Shown one piece after another: positions 22,588 through 35,142 of a stretch of DNA of 64,000 bases. The notes below the pieces were generated by a model that did not search any database, was not told the DNA's origin, and saw only the letters and a list, made by a program, of their open reading frames with translations. This DNA is from Ectobius pallidus. Its lineage: Eukaryota; Arthropoda; Insecta; Blattodea; Ectobiidae. Location of the stretch: positions 43,453,502-43,517,501 of the forward strand of contig CAXKWD010000008.1 in assembly GCA_964059195.1 (NCBI GenBank), in the 5' to 3' direction. Numbering within the stretch: the first letter of the stretch is position 1; each line of letters opens with the position of its first letter. A program made the translations under genes and the position numbers.

Positions 22588-23220
22588 CAGTGCACGCCGC
22601 TTATTGTGATCACTTCGAGATGCAGCTAATCTGATAATTAACCGATTGATAACAGTAGCTGAAGGAATTAAATGAAGGTTATTTATTCATAAAATAAATC
22701 GTAACTGTGTATCGTTGAACCACTCATAGGCCAATACAGCAATACACTGCAAGCTACTATTTTTTCAACCAGTAATAAAGTTTTTAATTGTTTTTACTTT
22801 CCGTTAGGAGTCCATTAACCAATACTCCATACTCAGTTACGAGTTACGAGTATTTTTGGAAATCTATACTGATCTGTGGTGAACCCCGCGTAGCAAAACA
22901 TCTAATGCCTGTCTGTTCAAGTCTTTTCATTTTACACAAGCCATCACTGCATGTTGTGCTGTAACATAAAAGATAAATTTTATTAAGTTCGTCATGGTAA
23001 CACTGGGTCGGCAGTAGATCAGCAGGCCATCAAGAGAGAGCATGCTGTTATTAAATAAAATAAATAATAAATAAATAAGCCCGTCACAATCCCTTATAGG
23101 GCAAGGGCCTCCTACCATGGTAGGGCTGGCTCTGTTTTACTCTCCCAAGGTGAGCTATTTCCTTGGAGAGTTGGGTTTTTGCCTCCTGGTGGGTTAAGAC
23201 CTATATATTAACAACACTTT

Positions 23221-23455
23221 CCTAGGACACTGTTTTCCTAATGAATTAAATGCTCTATCATTTGTTTTCAGTTCACTTTTTCTGTGACCTATCCTGACCA
23301 TCTCGTTTCTGCCTCCTCCCTGAGCTCTTCTTCCTTTCCTAGATCACTGTTTTCCTAATGATTTAAATGTTTTATCACTTGTTTCCAGTACACTCTTTCT
23401 TTGGCCTGTCTTGTCCATCTCATTCCTAACTCCTCCCTGAATTCGTCCTCCCATC
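23221..23455 (-). repeat. Tandem duplication of the RTE C-terminal region, about 117 bp x2
   Basis: 23221-23337 repeats 23338-23455 with moderate divergence (CACTGTTTTCCTAATGA..TTAAATG..TATCA in both). The right unit encodes the last about 30 residues of the RTE protein. Confidence 0.75.
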
Positions 23456-23805
23456 TGCGTCGAGGTCTGCCTCTGCTTCTTTTACCATTCCTCTGGTCCC
23501 AAACAGTTGTTGCATACGCCCATCTTTCTTGATTCATTCTGATGACGTGACCTCCCCAATTCCATTTGGTTTTTCTTACAACAATCGCTGCGTTTTCCAG
23601 TTCACTTCTTTTTCTTAACTCCTCATTTCTTATCCTGTCCCTTAGATTTATTCCCAACAGTTTTCTTTCCATTTTTCTCTGACAAATCTCTATCATGTTA
23701 ACTTGTTCCTTTCTTAATGCCCATGTCTGGCAGCCATATAGTAGGACTGGTATGACGCACATTTTTAGCACTTCCAATCTCTTCTTGATATATTGTATAG
23801 TGCTG
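23355..23805 (-). pseudogene. RTE-type LINE, C-terminal end
   Basis: A 140-codon frame reads VIPVLLYGCQTWALRKE, then KTKWNWGGHVIRM and GRPRRRWEDEFREELG, ending WKQVIKHLNH. This is the post-RT tail typical of RTE-like elements. It is 5' truncated at about 23805. The 3' region runs to an ATAA-rich tail near 23045. Confidence 0.8.
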
Positions 23806-25777
23806 TTATTAGCAGAAGTAAAATATTATTAATAATAGATAATGCTAAATGTATGTATTATTGTAAATTATGAAGAAATCATTAATTTATTTATGTTCCT
23901 GCATTGAGAGTAACATATGGTACCGTCACACAAAAAAAAAAAAAAAGAGGAAGCTTGTATTTTACTGTGATTGACCACTAGTATTTCTGTTGGCCGTCCA
24001 CAGAGCGCACATGCATGCAGGATGAGCTTGGCGCTGCTCTGGTTACTGACATCTGCGTGTAGGGTCTCACTTTCGTGCAGATCAGCGATGGCTGCTTTTA
24101 AGGGAAGTTGTTGCCATAAAGGCATGTGCTGGAGCATTCTAATTATTCGGGTTTAACTTCCTCTTGCAAGCTTTGAAAGTTGCATACAAGGCGTATTTAA
24201 TAGTTAGTAGGATATGGCTTGTGAAGTAAAGACAGCATTTGGATTTATTATGTGTTGGGCTTCGTCTTGGTTCCCACCATTGTATTGGCAGAAACGCTTA
24301 TTTTTGCTTTCATTATTACTTTAGGCCTAGTAATTTAACAGCTTTGTTCCCCAACCCATCTTTGGCTGTCGGCATCAGGACACCAAGCCAAGCTAGTTGT
24401 CCGCCATCTTAGCATTCTGGTCCTTTTGCCTTTTTTTACAAACCCAAATGGTGTTTATCCTATTTACATGATTTAATTTCATCGCAGTATTTATTTTACT
24501 TGTAATTACTTAATAAAGCACTCTCTCTCTCTCTCTATGGCCATTGCAAATCTCCTGCGATTTGAACGTGGAGAGGTTCAAAGATATCTGTTTTCGGTTT
24601 ATCTCCATTTAAAGTAATTTAAAAATAATATTTTGGGTCCAGTGCTTTCAGCATATAATGAAATTAATTAACATGTTGTTTTAACATAATCAATTTGGCC
24701 TGGGACCCATCCTTCCATTTTATTGGTTTTAAATGAGCTGAATCTGTATAGGAAATGCAACAATGTTCAAGTTATATTATATTGATGTAAATATGCTGTA
24801 ATATAACTGTTAGGTATATTTATATTGTATAGTTTTCCTTTTATTCCAGAGTTTTGATCATCTTCAAAATTCTTGTATCTGTAATAAAAAATGAAATGTT
24901 AAATTGTCCTTTTGGTCTTTGATGTTGTAAATTTTTTTACATTTAAATGTATGTAATAATATTTTATGTATTATAAAATTGGTGTATTGCTTAGTTTTAA
25001 ATATTAATTATCAGAAGAAACCAAGGTATTGTGCTTGTGTGCACAATGACCTTGGGGTTGGGCTCATTTCTGATATAGGTTAGCTTTCTGTGGGTGGCTA
25101 CCACTAGTTCCTTCCACATTTCCCCTAGGGTGACTACAATGTCAACACTGTTATCTTCATAAATCAAAAGCTGCAGCTTAACTGTGGGCTAAAACGTGTT
25201 TTATTGCTTAAAAGAGAAACTGGTCATCCTGTAAGCTGGGTACAGAATTGCTACCTCCAGTACAACACAGTACAGTTGAGTTCGAAACAAAACCCTTAAA
25301 AATGAAATTTTAAATGACGTAAGTTACAATACTTGGAAATAAACCCACAAAAAGGAAAATGCGATAACATAAACCAAATCTTCAATGTATCAGTATTAAT
25401 CCATATCAAACTTCATAAAAGTGATAACATTACCCGATTGATAGCATTATCCACGATTACATTAAGTGGCATTCACTGTACATAGTGAGTGACCTATATA
25501 AATTTTATTTGGATCTTACGTAAAAGAATGTATGTTAAAATTGTAAAACAAAATTTAGTAAATAGTCTCTGGTAACATTTATTATACAACAACCTGCAGG
25601 TTAAAATTAAATAACTTAAAAGCACATTAATGGCTGAATTTATTGTTTCTCAATTGGCATGTAGGTCTCAACGCTCAGTGCCATAAAAATGTAAAACATC
25701 CCATTGATTACACAAGATTATAAAAAAGAATTGAATACAATTATATGGGTTGCACAAAACATTGGCTACAATTGTTA

Positions 25778-25808
<31 letters not shown>

Positions 25809-25844
25809 TACTAGTGAAGTTATGGCCTAATATATATACATAAG

Positions 25845-28800
25845 GGGTGAGTCTCTGTCACCACAGCATGGCGCGTCCTCAGATTGCGGATAGAGGAAAC
25901 GGCCTCCAGATATGGAAGGTAGCAGCGAATATATTGAATAAGCAGTTGTGGACAGACGAGTCATGAGGTGGTCCTCCAGGTTGGGGGTTTGGCGTGAAAG
26001 AAAAAGAAAAAAAAACAGTGTTAAGAAATGCTTGCCTGTAAAGTCCCTCAGTGTAAAATTTTCCAGAGGTAAAATAGTACCTTGTTCGAATCTCCAGGTA
26101 GGGACTACACTTAGGAAGTCTAGAAATCGTAGGAACTGTAGATTTAGAACATGGAATGTTAGGAGCTTGTATAGGCCTGGTGCACTTAAATCAGTAACTA
26201 GTGAATTAGAGATATACAGGTTAGATGTAGTAGTAGCAGTTTAGGAAGTCAGATGGGAGGGTGAAGGTTCAATACACACAGACATGTATACTTTTTTCTA
26301 TAACCATCAATTAGGGACCGTTTTCTTTACTCATAGGAGAATCAATTCAGCCATTAAGAAAGTAGAGTTTATTAATGATAGGCTTTCTTATGTTATTCTA
26401 AGAGGACAGTGGTGTGACATCATACTTATGAATGTCCATGCACCAACAAAGGATAAAGACGATGATGACGAGGACAGTTTCTATGAGGAAATAAAATGAA
26501 CATTTGACCAGTTTCCAGCTTATCACATGAAAATTGTACTAGGAGATTTAATGTGAACATAGGACGGGAGAATATTTTCAAGCCCACGATTGGGAACGAA
26601 AGTCTCCACTTGCAGAGCAATGACAATGGGGTTCTATTAGTGAATTTTGGCACCGGTAAAAATTTAATCATAAAGTGTGCAAAATTCCCACATTGTGGTA
26701 TTCATAAATACACATGGACCTCACCAGATGACTCGTAATCAAATCGACCATGTGCTAAAAGATGCAAGGAGGCAGTCTAGTGTGATTGATGTTCAAACCT
26801 TTAAGGGTGCTGACTGCAATTTGGATCATTATCTGGTAATTGCGGTTGTTCGGGAAGAACTTTCAGTAAACAAAGGTATTAGGCAAAATTTTGATATAGA
26901 GAGATTCAATGTGAAAAAGCTAGATGATTACAAAATTATAAACACTTACCAAGTTGGAGATTTCAAATAGATTTGCAGTTCTAGAAAACACTGCAGAATT
27001 AGAAGCTAGGGATGATATGAATGTCGATAAAACCTGGGAAAATGAATGTCGATAAAACCTGGGAAAGCATTAAGGACAACATTAAAGTATCCGCAAAAGA
27101 AAAATTAGATCTGCTTGAACTGAAACCAAATAAACCATGGTTTGATGATGAGTGGATGAAATTGGTAAATCCAAAAAAGCAGGTGAAACTACAATGATTG
27201 CAAACTCCCAACGAAACTACTGTCAGAAATCTCAATAATGCTAAATGAGAAACCTCTAGAATCATTAGAAAAAAGAAAAGAAACTATCTCAAAGACAAAG
27301 TAAATGAATTAGAGGTATATAGTAAAGACAAAAATATTAGGGATCTGTACAAGGGAATAAACGAGTTCAAGAAAGGTTTTCAACCTAGAACAAACATATT
27401 TCAGGACAATGATGGCACTATACTTGCTGCTCCAAATAATATTTTGAATAGGTGGAAAAATTTCTTTAATCAATTATTAAATGTGCATGGAGATGTCCAA
27501 AGTGTAGAAAGTGAAATACTCACAGCAGAGCCATTGGTTGCTGAACCAACTCTAACAGAAGTAGAAACAGCTAGAGGTAAACTAAAAAACACAAATCTCC
27601 AGGCATTGACCAAATTCCAGCAGAATTAATTAAACCAGGGAGGGAGAGATTAAACTCAGAGATCCATAAACTCATTCTTATGATTTGGAGAGAGGAAGAA
27701 TTGCCAAAAGAATGGAAAGAATCTATTGTTATTATACTGATCCATAAAAAGAGAGATAGGGCCGAGGAATTCTCTCTTATCAACATCATACAAAATTTTG
27801 TCCAATATAGATTAAAATACCAGTATAACAAAATTTAGGGGACCTCAGAAATGAATTTGTTATAGCAAAATTTTGTTATACTGAAATTTTACAGGTGTAC
27901 AATGTTCTGGACTTTATTTTTTGAAAAAGTCCAAATAGTCACCAACCACTGCACATGAATTTAAAACAGAATCTGGTATACTGCTTTGTGATAGAACAAA
28001 ATTTTGAAGACTAAGTTATGTGCCATGTGTCGCCTGCACAAGAGTCAAACTGTGTTGATCACTGTGTTGCACACCTTCCTCTTCAACCTCATCATCACAT
28101 GGATTTCTATCACTCAAAAAGTCTGCCACAATTCCACCATCTGTGATTTCTTCTTCACTATGTATCACAGTCCACACTAACATAGTCATTAAGATTCACC
28201 CTTGCAGGCCCATCTTACTTTTCCAGTTCTCTTCTCTTTATATGTCATCTAGCACTTTTCTAAAGCAGTTAGCGATTATTATTTCTTCTTTAAGTTATTT
28301 CCATTCAGCATTCAACACTCAGCATTATTATCTCTCCCTGATGCAATATTACACAGCATACGCCGGAAAAAATAAAATTATATACAGGAAAATAAGCGAA
28401 ATTTTATTTTGTTACACTGAAAGTTCTAAATTTGTTATAATGAAATGTTTTAACATATATTAAGTAGGGAAAAGGGAAGTGGACAATACATATTTTTGTA
28501 ATACTGAAAGTTTTGTTATACTGGTGTTCGTTGAACTGGTATTTTTTCTGTACTTTTATCAAGATTAACCCAAATGCTGACGAAATTATTGGAGATCACC
28601 AATGTTGATTTAGGCGAAATAGATCAACCATTGATCAAATATTTTGTATTCACCAAATCTTTACTCAGTTAGGCGAGACCAATTGTACAATATCCTCATT
28701 GAGTTTAGGCTGGTCAAAATGTGTCTAAATGAAACCTATAGCAGAGTCAAGGTAGGGAAACTTATATCACATAGGTTTACCATTAAAAGCAGCTTGAAGC

Positions 28801-29195
28801 TAGGAGATGCACTATTGCCTTTACTTTTTAATTTTGCTTTTGAATATGCCATTAGGAAAGTCCTGGAAAACAAGGTAGGCCTGGAACCAAATGGCAGTCA
28901 CCCTATTTTAGCTTATGCAACTGATGTTTGTCTGTTGGGCGATGACATAATCACAATCAAGAGAAATCCATAGAGTCTTTTCAATGCCTGCAGGAATGTT
29001 GGATTGGAAATTAATACGGAAAAAACTAAGTACATAGTCATGAAATGTCAAAATAATGCTTTACAAATTATTAGATTAGTCGGTAAATCATTCGAACAAG
29101 TGGATAAATTCATATATCTGAGAACAATAATTACAGATACAAATAATATTAAAGCTGAAGTTAAGCATAGACTCAAATCTTGTGATTACTTTTGA
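25845..29195 (+). pseudogene. RTE-type LINE, endonuclease to RT, decayed
   Basis: A leader of the insect RTE type (GATTGCGGATAGAGGA...) precedes the AP endonuclease, which starts at FRTWNVRSLYRPGALKSV (about 26130). Endonuclease blocks continue (ILMNVHAPTKDKDDD; a mutated GDLM; TWTSPDD; RNQIDHVLKDARR; DCNLDHYLV) through several frames to about 26970. The linker follows to about 27620, then RT fragments: TSYKILS before the MITE insertion; NRSTIDQI, PLLFNFAFEYAIRKVLE, a mutated YATD catalytic box and GLEINTEKTKYIVM after it. At least six stops or frameshifts are present. Coding stops at about 29195, where an opposite-strand RTE fragment begins. Confidence 0.82.
27810..28550. mobile_element. pogo/Tigger-type MITE inside the RTE element
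   Basis: 741 bp flanked by TA (27808-27809 and 28551-28552). Ends are GATTAAAATACCAGTATAAC and, inverted, CAGAAAAAATACCAGTTCAAC, with subterminal CCAGTATAACAAAA inverted repeats at both sides. The interior has no transposase. Removing it rejoins the two RT halves. Confidence 0.75.
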
Positions 29196-29196
29196 C

Positions 29197-29483
29197 AGTA
29201 TTTTGTATATGTTTGGCATCAGTGCGATTGGGTGGTAATTGTTTATGTCTGTTTTGCTGCCTTTTTTGTGTACTAGTATAATGTTATTCACGGTCCATTG
29301 TTTGGGTATCACTTCTGTTGATATTACTTCATTGAACAGTTCGGTTAGTGTATTTACCATAATGTCTCCTCCTACTTTCAGATGCTTGTTACTTATGTTG
29401 TCCTCGCCGGGGGTTTTACCCGTTTTTGCTTCTTTGATTGCTGCTCTGACTTCGTCCTTTACTATTGTCGGTACTTCTGCTAC
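29197..29483 (-). pseudogene. RTE-type LINE (second family), start of RT, 3' half of a split copy
   Basis: Reads VAEVPTIVKDEVRAAIKEAK, then GKTPGEDNISNKHLK, NNIILVHKKGSKTDINNY and IALMPNIYKILSKVITR. It is the direct continuation of 38420-37247; the two parts are separated by element X. The sequence stops at 29197, in the middle of the RT. Confidence 0.8.
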
Positions 29484-30396
29484 TAGTCCAGTCAATAAAT
29501 GTCAAAAAACACCAAATAGAAAAAAAAATTGTGTAGTTTTGAAATTTTGCAGAGTTGTCGGAGGGAGTGTCCTGAACAACATACTAAAAGTCCCCGAAGG
29601 GGGTGTGAGCGGGGGGCAGGGGGCCCGCAGAAGGTCCCTTTTTTAGGTTTTTCGCTTATATCTAAACAATGGTGCATCGTAGAGGAAAAGTTGCTATATA
29701 CAAAATTCAAGCTGATAAAATTTACTACAAGTTTATTCCTACACATTTCTTTCTGTTCCCAATAGTTTTCGAGATATCTGCCAGCGAAAATAAATTTTCG
29801 AAAAAATCTCTTCTCTACACGCTTTTCGACACACTTTGCATTCTAGCCCTTAGGTATACAGCAATATTCTCATGAAAGAAGTTGTAGGAAAATAAATTCG
29901 CTTTAAAATGAGTAGTCATTTGTTATTTTGTCTTCTAATGTTCAAAAGTTATAACAATTTTAAGTTTCGGTCAAATTTCGAGATTTCGAAAGATAACCGT
30001 ACATCGCACTTTCTCTATACTTAGGGGTTATATCTTTGTATATAAGCTGTATATTGTGTATTTACATCATGAAACAAGTGGAGAAATATTAAAGTTGAAT
30101 TCATTAAAAATCCGATCATGGTACAAGCACATTAAGTGTAATGGAAAATACATTATATTCCAGGCAAGAAAGGAAAAATAGGGCCAAAAAAAAATCAAGT
30201 TGTTTTGAAATTTGGCAGAGATGTGGGGGAAGGTGTCCTAAACAACATAATACAAGTCCCCGTGGATAGGGGGTGAGCGGGGGTGGGGGATGCTTTTAAA
30301 TGTCATTTCCCTCAGTTTTCCCTAAATACACAAAAAAGTATGGGTGCTAGCAAAAAACAGTTTATGCACAAAATTAAACTTCATAAAAGTTCTTAT
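29484..30396 (+). repeat. Element X left arm, outer part
   Basis: Inverted counterpart of about 36326-37243. Two related G-rich modules lie within it (about 29540-29640 and 30195-30300), each with GTGTCCT.AACAACATA and AGTCCCCG followed by runs of G. The arm is broken at CTTAT (30392-30396) by the Copia insertion and resumes at 35143. Confidence 0.85.
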
Positions 30397-30672
30397 TGAT
30401 GGATTCTTGGAGTGGATGTGATTGTATTTCAATGATACTCGTGGATTCTTCTTGTAGGAGCATTTATTCTTTTTGCATCCATACACCACATGATCGGAAG
30501 ACAGTGTGTAACAAGAAACAAAAAACGAAAATGAAAGCCATCTTAGCAGAGACAAAAAAAAAAAAAAAAAACACAGTACAGTCTCTGTTGCCAACATAAC
30601 AAAATTGAACTTGACACAACCAAAGATAATAAAACATGTATTTAAATTATAACATGGATGTATAATCCAACA
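30397..30672 (-). repeat. Copia 3' LTR
   Basis: Ends TGATGG/CCAACA (plus strand). It contains a long A-run at about 30547-30565 that is shorter in the other LTR. Confidence 0.9.
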
Positions 30673-30684
30673 CACCTCCCTAAT

Positions 30685-33600
30685 TTAAATACGTTTCACA
30701 CATAATTCAGAGACAAACTGTTTATGTTTAACAATAGGCAAAGATTTGGTCATAATATCAGCAACTAAATCATTAGTCTTTACATGATGCAATGTAACAC
30801 AACCTTCTCTCACCTTTTCCTTTATAAATAAATCCCTTATATTTATGTGTTTAGTGCGCTTATGAGATTGTTCATCTTTCCCAATACTCAACGCTCCAAT
30901 ATCGTCATTAAAGATTTTTACACAGATCTTTCCTAAACCTAAAATCTCAAATACATTTCTGATATACAAGGATTCTTTGATTCCTTCTGTTATCCTAGAT
31001 ATTCAGATTCAGTCGAAGATAATGTTACTGTTTTCAATTGTTTAGACTGCCATGCAAAAACAGATCCACTCAATTTTATTACTTAACCTGTCTGAGAAAA
31101 ACCTTTTTCAACATCACATGCAAAAGATGCATCAACAAAACATTCTACATTCAAGTTTCCACTTCTCTGAAATACAAGACCATTATCAATTGTACCAGCA
31201 ATATATCTTAGCACTCTCTTACATGCAGTCCAATGTTCCTCTCCATAACAGTTATTATACTGACTTAGTTTACATACTGTATACATGAGATCTGGACGGG
31301 TTGATATTGCTAAATACATCAAAGATCCTATCAATTCTTGATATGGAATGTTTTCATCTCTTGTGTCATGCTTTGGTAATTCACGACCAGCTGACATAGG
31401 AGTACTTTTTGGAGTTACATTAGTCATGTTATACTTCTTTAATAATTCTAACTTGTACTCTTTTTGATCAAGTTTCAAAATACCATTCTCCTGATCATAG
31501 TTAATTCTCATTCCTAGACAATTTTTTATTTTTTCCAAAAATTTTACTTCATATTTCCTTCTTACAGCTTCATAGAATTTTTGCTTTTCACTCTCCCAAT
31601 TAGAAAACAAAAAAATATCGTCCACATATAAACATAGATAAATGGCCAATGAACCCTTTCTCTTAACAAAAACACATGGATCGCACACAGATTGAACAAA
31701 TCCCATTTCCTTAAAGAAATCTTTGATATTTTCATTCCATGAACGACTAGCTTGTTTTAAACCATAAATACTTTTTTTTAATGCACATACTTTACCATCT
31801 ACAGCAAAACCTTCTGGTTGTTCCATGTAAATAGTCTCATTTAAGTTCCCATTTAAAAAAGCAGTAGTTATATCAATATGCTCCATGTCAAAACTTAACT
31901 CATTAGATATGGACATAATTATTCTTAAAGTTTCGGGGCGAATGACCGGTGAATAAGTTTCCTCATAATCTATTCCTTTTCTCTGAGAAAATCCTCTAGC
32001 AACTAGCCTAGCTCTATGACAATCATAATTTCCATCAGCGTCCTTTTTTACTTTAAATATCCATTTGCTTTTTACAACATTGTGATTTTTAGGCCTATCC
32101 ATCTAATTCCCAAACATCATTCTTTACTAAAGCTTTATATTCTTTCTCCATAGCACGCTTCCAATCTGGATCTTTCATAGCACTTATTCCTGAACTAGGA
32201 GTGATACCTACAGTACTTAGAGCTGCAGAATTGTACATAACATAATCCTCATGCCATGCAGGTCTTTGCCTAATTCTTTGTGGCTTTCCTGAATCCTGAT
32301 TTTCTGCATCTTGAAATTCATTACTATCTGTTTCAGACAAGATATCATCATTATTCTGATTACTGACATTTTTATGAACAATTACTTTTTTCTCAATGAC
32401 ATTATTCCCATCCCATTCTGGAACTAATTCATCAAATTCTGGAACAGTATTACTTCCATCAAGAATACAACCCAATTTATTTTCAATGAAAACAACATTT
32501 CTGGATATAATGACATGACCGGGACGGTTTGGATCAGCAATCCTATAACCCTTTGTTCTTTCACAGTAACCTTCCATGATCATTTCTTCAGATTTAGAAT
32601 CAAATTTGTTTCGCTTAGTCTTTGGTACTAATGACATGACTTTACATCCAAATAATCTAATATTGGATAAATCAACTTTCTTACCAGTCCAAAGTTCCAA
32701 GGGAATTTTGTTACCTAAATCTACAGTGGGACTTCTATTTTTTAGATAAATAGCACAATTTACAGCCTCAGCCCAATATCTCTTGTCCAACTTAGCATTA
32801 ATTAACATAGCCCTGGCACGTTCAACACACGTTCTATTAAGCCTTTCTGAAACACCGTTTTGTTCTGGAGTGTACGGAACAGTAAATTCTAGAACTATAC
32901 CATGATCATTACAAAACTGTTTCATATCAGCATTATCATATTCTCTACCATTATCTGATCTTAGCTTTTTGATTTTACAATCTGTTTGATTTTCAACCAT
33001 CAATTTAAATTCTTTGAACTTTTCAAAACAGTCACTTTCCTTTTTCATAAACTATACAAAACTCATTCTGGAATAATCATCGGTGAATGTAACAAAACAT
33101 GTAGCTTGACCATAAGACAATGCATCCTTCTCTGGATAACATACATCACTATGAACTAATTCCAATAATTTAGTTGCCCTAGTGGCTGGTTTGTTAAATG
33201 GCAATTTACTGTGTTTTCCCTTTATACACAGAATACAAGTTTCATTTTTAGATGGAGTGAAAGTGATACCATCAGCTAAATTTCTCAACTCTTTATAGTT
33301 TAAATGACCCATTCTTTGATGCCATAATTCCTGAGAATTTTCAACTGACAATTGCAGCAAAATTACTTTCATTTGCCATATCATTTTCACTTCAACATCA
33401 TCATACGCAGTAGCAGTAGATATGCCTTCCCTATCTAATTTGTAAATTCCATTTACTGCACTACCGGTTAATATCCTCTCACCTATAATTTCTATGTTTT
33501 TCAGAAAAACATTTACTCCTTTTTTCATCAAATACTATGACATTACCTTTCTTTGCAATTTGATGAACTGACAATAAATTAGCTGCACTATCCGGACAAA

Positions 33601-34645
33601 ATATTACGTCTAAAATAGTAGCCTTGGTTAAGCCTTTGTTATTTATCATTAAAGTAACATCACCTACACCTTCACTTTTCATGACAGTATTGTTTGCAAC
33701 TAAAATTTCTCGTGATTCATCACGATTCACAAAATCTGCAAGATCCTCTCTATGAGAAATTGATTTGCTACAGCAACTATCAAAATACCACTCATCTCTA
33801 CCTAAATTTGCACTAGACATAGCGAAGCCTGACATAGCTACAGTCAATAAACCTATATCTTTGGCATTATTACCTGAAGAATTCTTCGAAGAACTTGATT
33901 GATGATTTCCACCCTTCTTCTTTTCCTTCTTCATTTTCTTCCATTCTATACAGTCAGGTTTCTTATGACCTTGCTTGTGACACTGATAACAAGTGGGCAC
34001 AAATACACTAATTTTCTTCTTTGGTATTGACCTTGCTGTAAGAGCTGTCTCACTTTGTCGCTCCCTTGTTCCCTCATCATAGTTATGAAGAAAAGCTAAC
34101 ACACTTTCCAGAGTCACTTTAGTATTTACAGCACCATATGAAAGTATGAGTGAAGTGCAAGAGTCTGGAAGTCCATGCAAAAGCATAGCACCAATTTTTT
34201 CATTAGTATAGCCTACACCACAATCCGCTAGTTCACCACGAACAGTAAGCATATGGTTTACATACTCGTCTACTGATTTGAAGTCATCAAGTCTGGCTCT
34301 GTAGAGTTGCCTCTCCTGTATTAATTGACCCGCAACACCCTGCTCACCAAAATCTTTTCCAAGTTTATCCCATGCTGCCTTGGCTGTCGTGATCCCCAAG
34401 ATTCGAGAATGTATAGGAGTTGCCACCGCCATTCCAATCTTGGCAAGTGCCCTTTGATTGTGAATAGTATTGCTATCAGTTCCTTCAACAGCACCCCAAA
34501 GTCCACAATCAATTAGAAAACACTTCATTTGGAATTTTCAGGTTGCAAAATTGTTACGTCCTTCCAGCTTGTTAATCCCCAGTACTCCAGATACAGACAA
34601 GACAGTAGTTGTCGTAGTGGCACCAGTTTCTGCTTCCGTTGCCAT
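30685..34645 (-). pseudogene. Copia gag-pol polyprotein, broken
   Basis: The start ATG is at 34645. Order of domains: gag (UBN2-like), CCHC knuckle CYQCHKQGHKKPDC (about 33980), protease WYFDSCCS (about 33780), integrase from about 33330 (DDYSR and RSDNGREY, then YTPEQNGVSERLNR), RT from about 32100 (catalytic YVDD at about 31620), and RNase H end (RTKHINIRDLF, VADIMTKSL). Lesions seen: a TGA in gag at 34538-34540, Gly to Cys in the protease DSG motif, a frameshift at about 33500-33530 in a homopolymer, a TAG at about 33049-33051, a 1-bp insertion at about 32100, and loss of frame in RNase H (30970-31083). The copy cannot be autonomous, although its LTRs are nearly identical. Confidence 0.93.
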
Positions 34646-34857
34646 GTTTCTTGAAGTTTCCGTCTTTTATGTCGAATTTCTAAGACAAAATCTAGACAAT
34701 AATCCACAATACCTTATCGATGTTGCACTCTGGCTCCATACGCTAGGTTATATCTCCACTTCTTAATTATTTTTGAAGTGTTGATTTCATCATGTCGAAA
34801 TATAAATCACTCACAAAAAGTCCTGGTAATATGTTCTTGGAAGATAAACTAATCGTC

Positions 34858-34871
34858 CTGGGCCCATAACC
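34858..34871 (-). promoter_or_regulatory. Copia primer binding site
   Basis: Minus strand GGTTATGGGCCCAG directly follows the 5' LTR. This matches the internal (anticodon-region) initiator tRNA-Met priming known for Copia. Confidence 0.88.
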
Positions 34872-35137
34872 TGATGGATTCTTGGAGTGGATGTGATTGT
34901 ATTTCAATGATACTCGTGGATTCTTCTTGTAGGAGCATTTATTCTTTTTGCATCCATACACCACATGATCGGAAGACAGTGTGTAACAAGAAACAAAAAA
35001 CGGAAATGAAAGCCATCTTAGCAGAGACAAAAAAAACAAAACACAGTACAGTCTCTGTTGCCAACAAAATTGAACTTGACACAACCAAAGATAATAAAAC
35101 ATGTATTTAAATTATAACATGGATGTATAATCCAACA
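34872..35137 (-). repeat. Copia 5' LTR
   Basis: 266 bp, near-identical to 30397-30672. It is followed by the CTTAT duplication. Confidence 0.92.
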
Positions 35138-35142
35138 CTTAT

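Larger units (their letters stand above)
22588..25478. mobile_element. Element with pogo/Tigger-type ends, no transposase
   Basis: The left end CAGTGCACGCCGCTTATTGT and the inverted right end CAGTGAATGCCACTTAATGT match at 16 of 20 positions, and both are flanked by TA. Inner motifs (ACCGATTGATAAC / AATCGGGTAATGTTATC) extend the similarity. The interior shows no DDE transposase. It holds an RTE tail (23045-23805), an A-run (about 23932) and a CT microsatellite (about 24521). Confidence 0.65.
30397..35137 (-). mobile_element. Copia-type LTR retrotransposon, both LTRs present
   Basis: LTRs 30397-30672 (276 bp) and 34872-35137 (266 bp), plus-strand TGATGG to AACA. The 5-bp duplication is CTTAT (30392-30396 and 35138-35142). 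The LTRs differ by about one substitution and two indels, so the insertion is recent. A Copia-style primer site, a purine tract (minus AGGGAGGTG at about 30673-30681) and a gag-pol on the minus strand complete the element. Confidence 0.93.

Noticed and set aside
23868..24137. 89-codon minus-strand open frame
   Set aside because: Contains a homopolymer-coded FFFFF run and no recognisable domain; likely chance.
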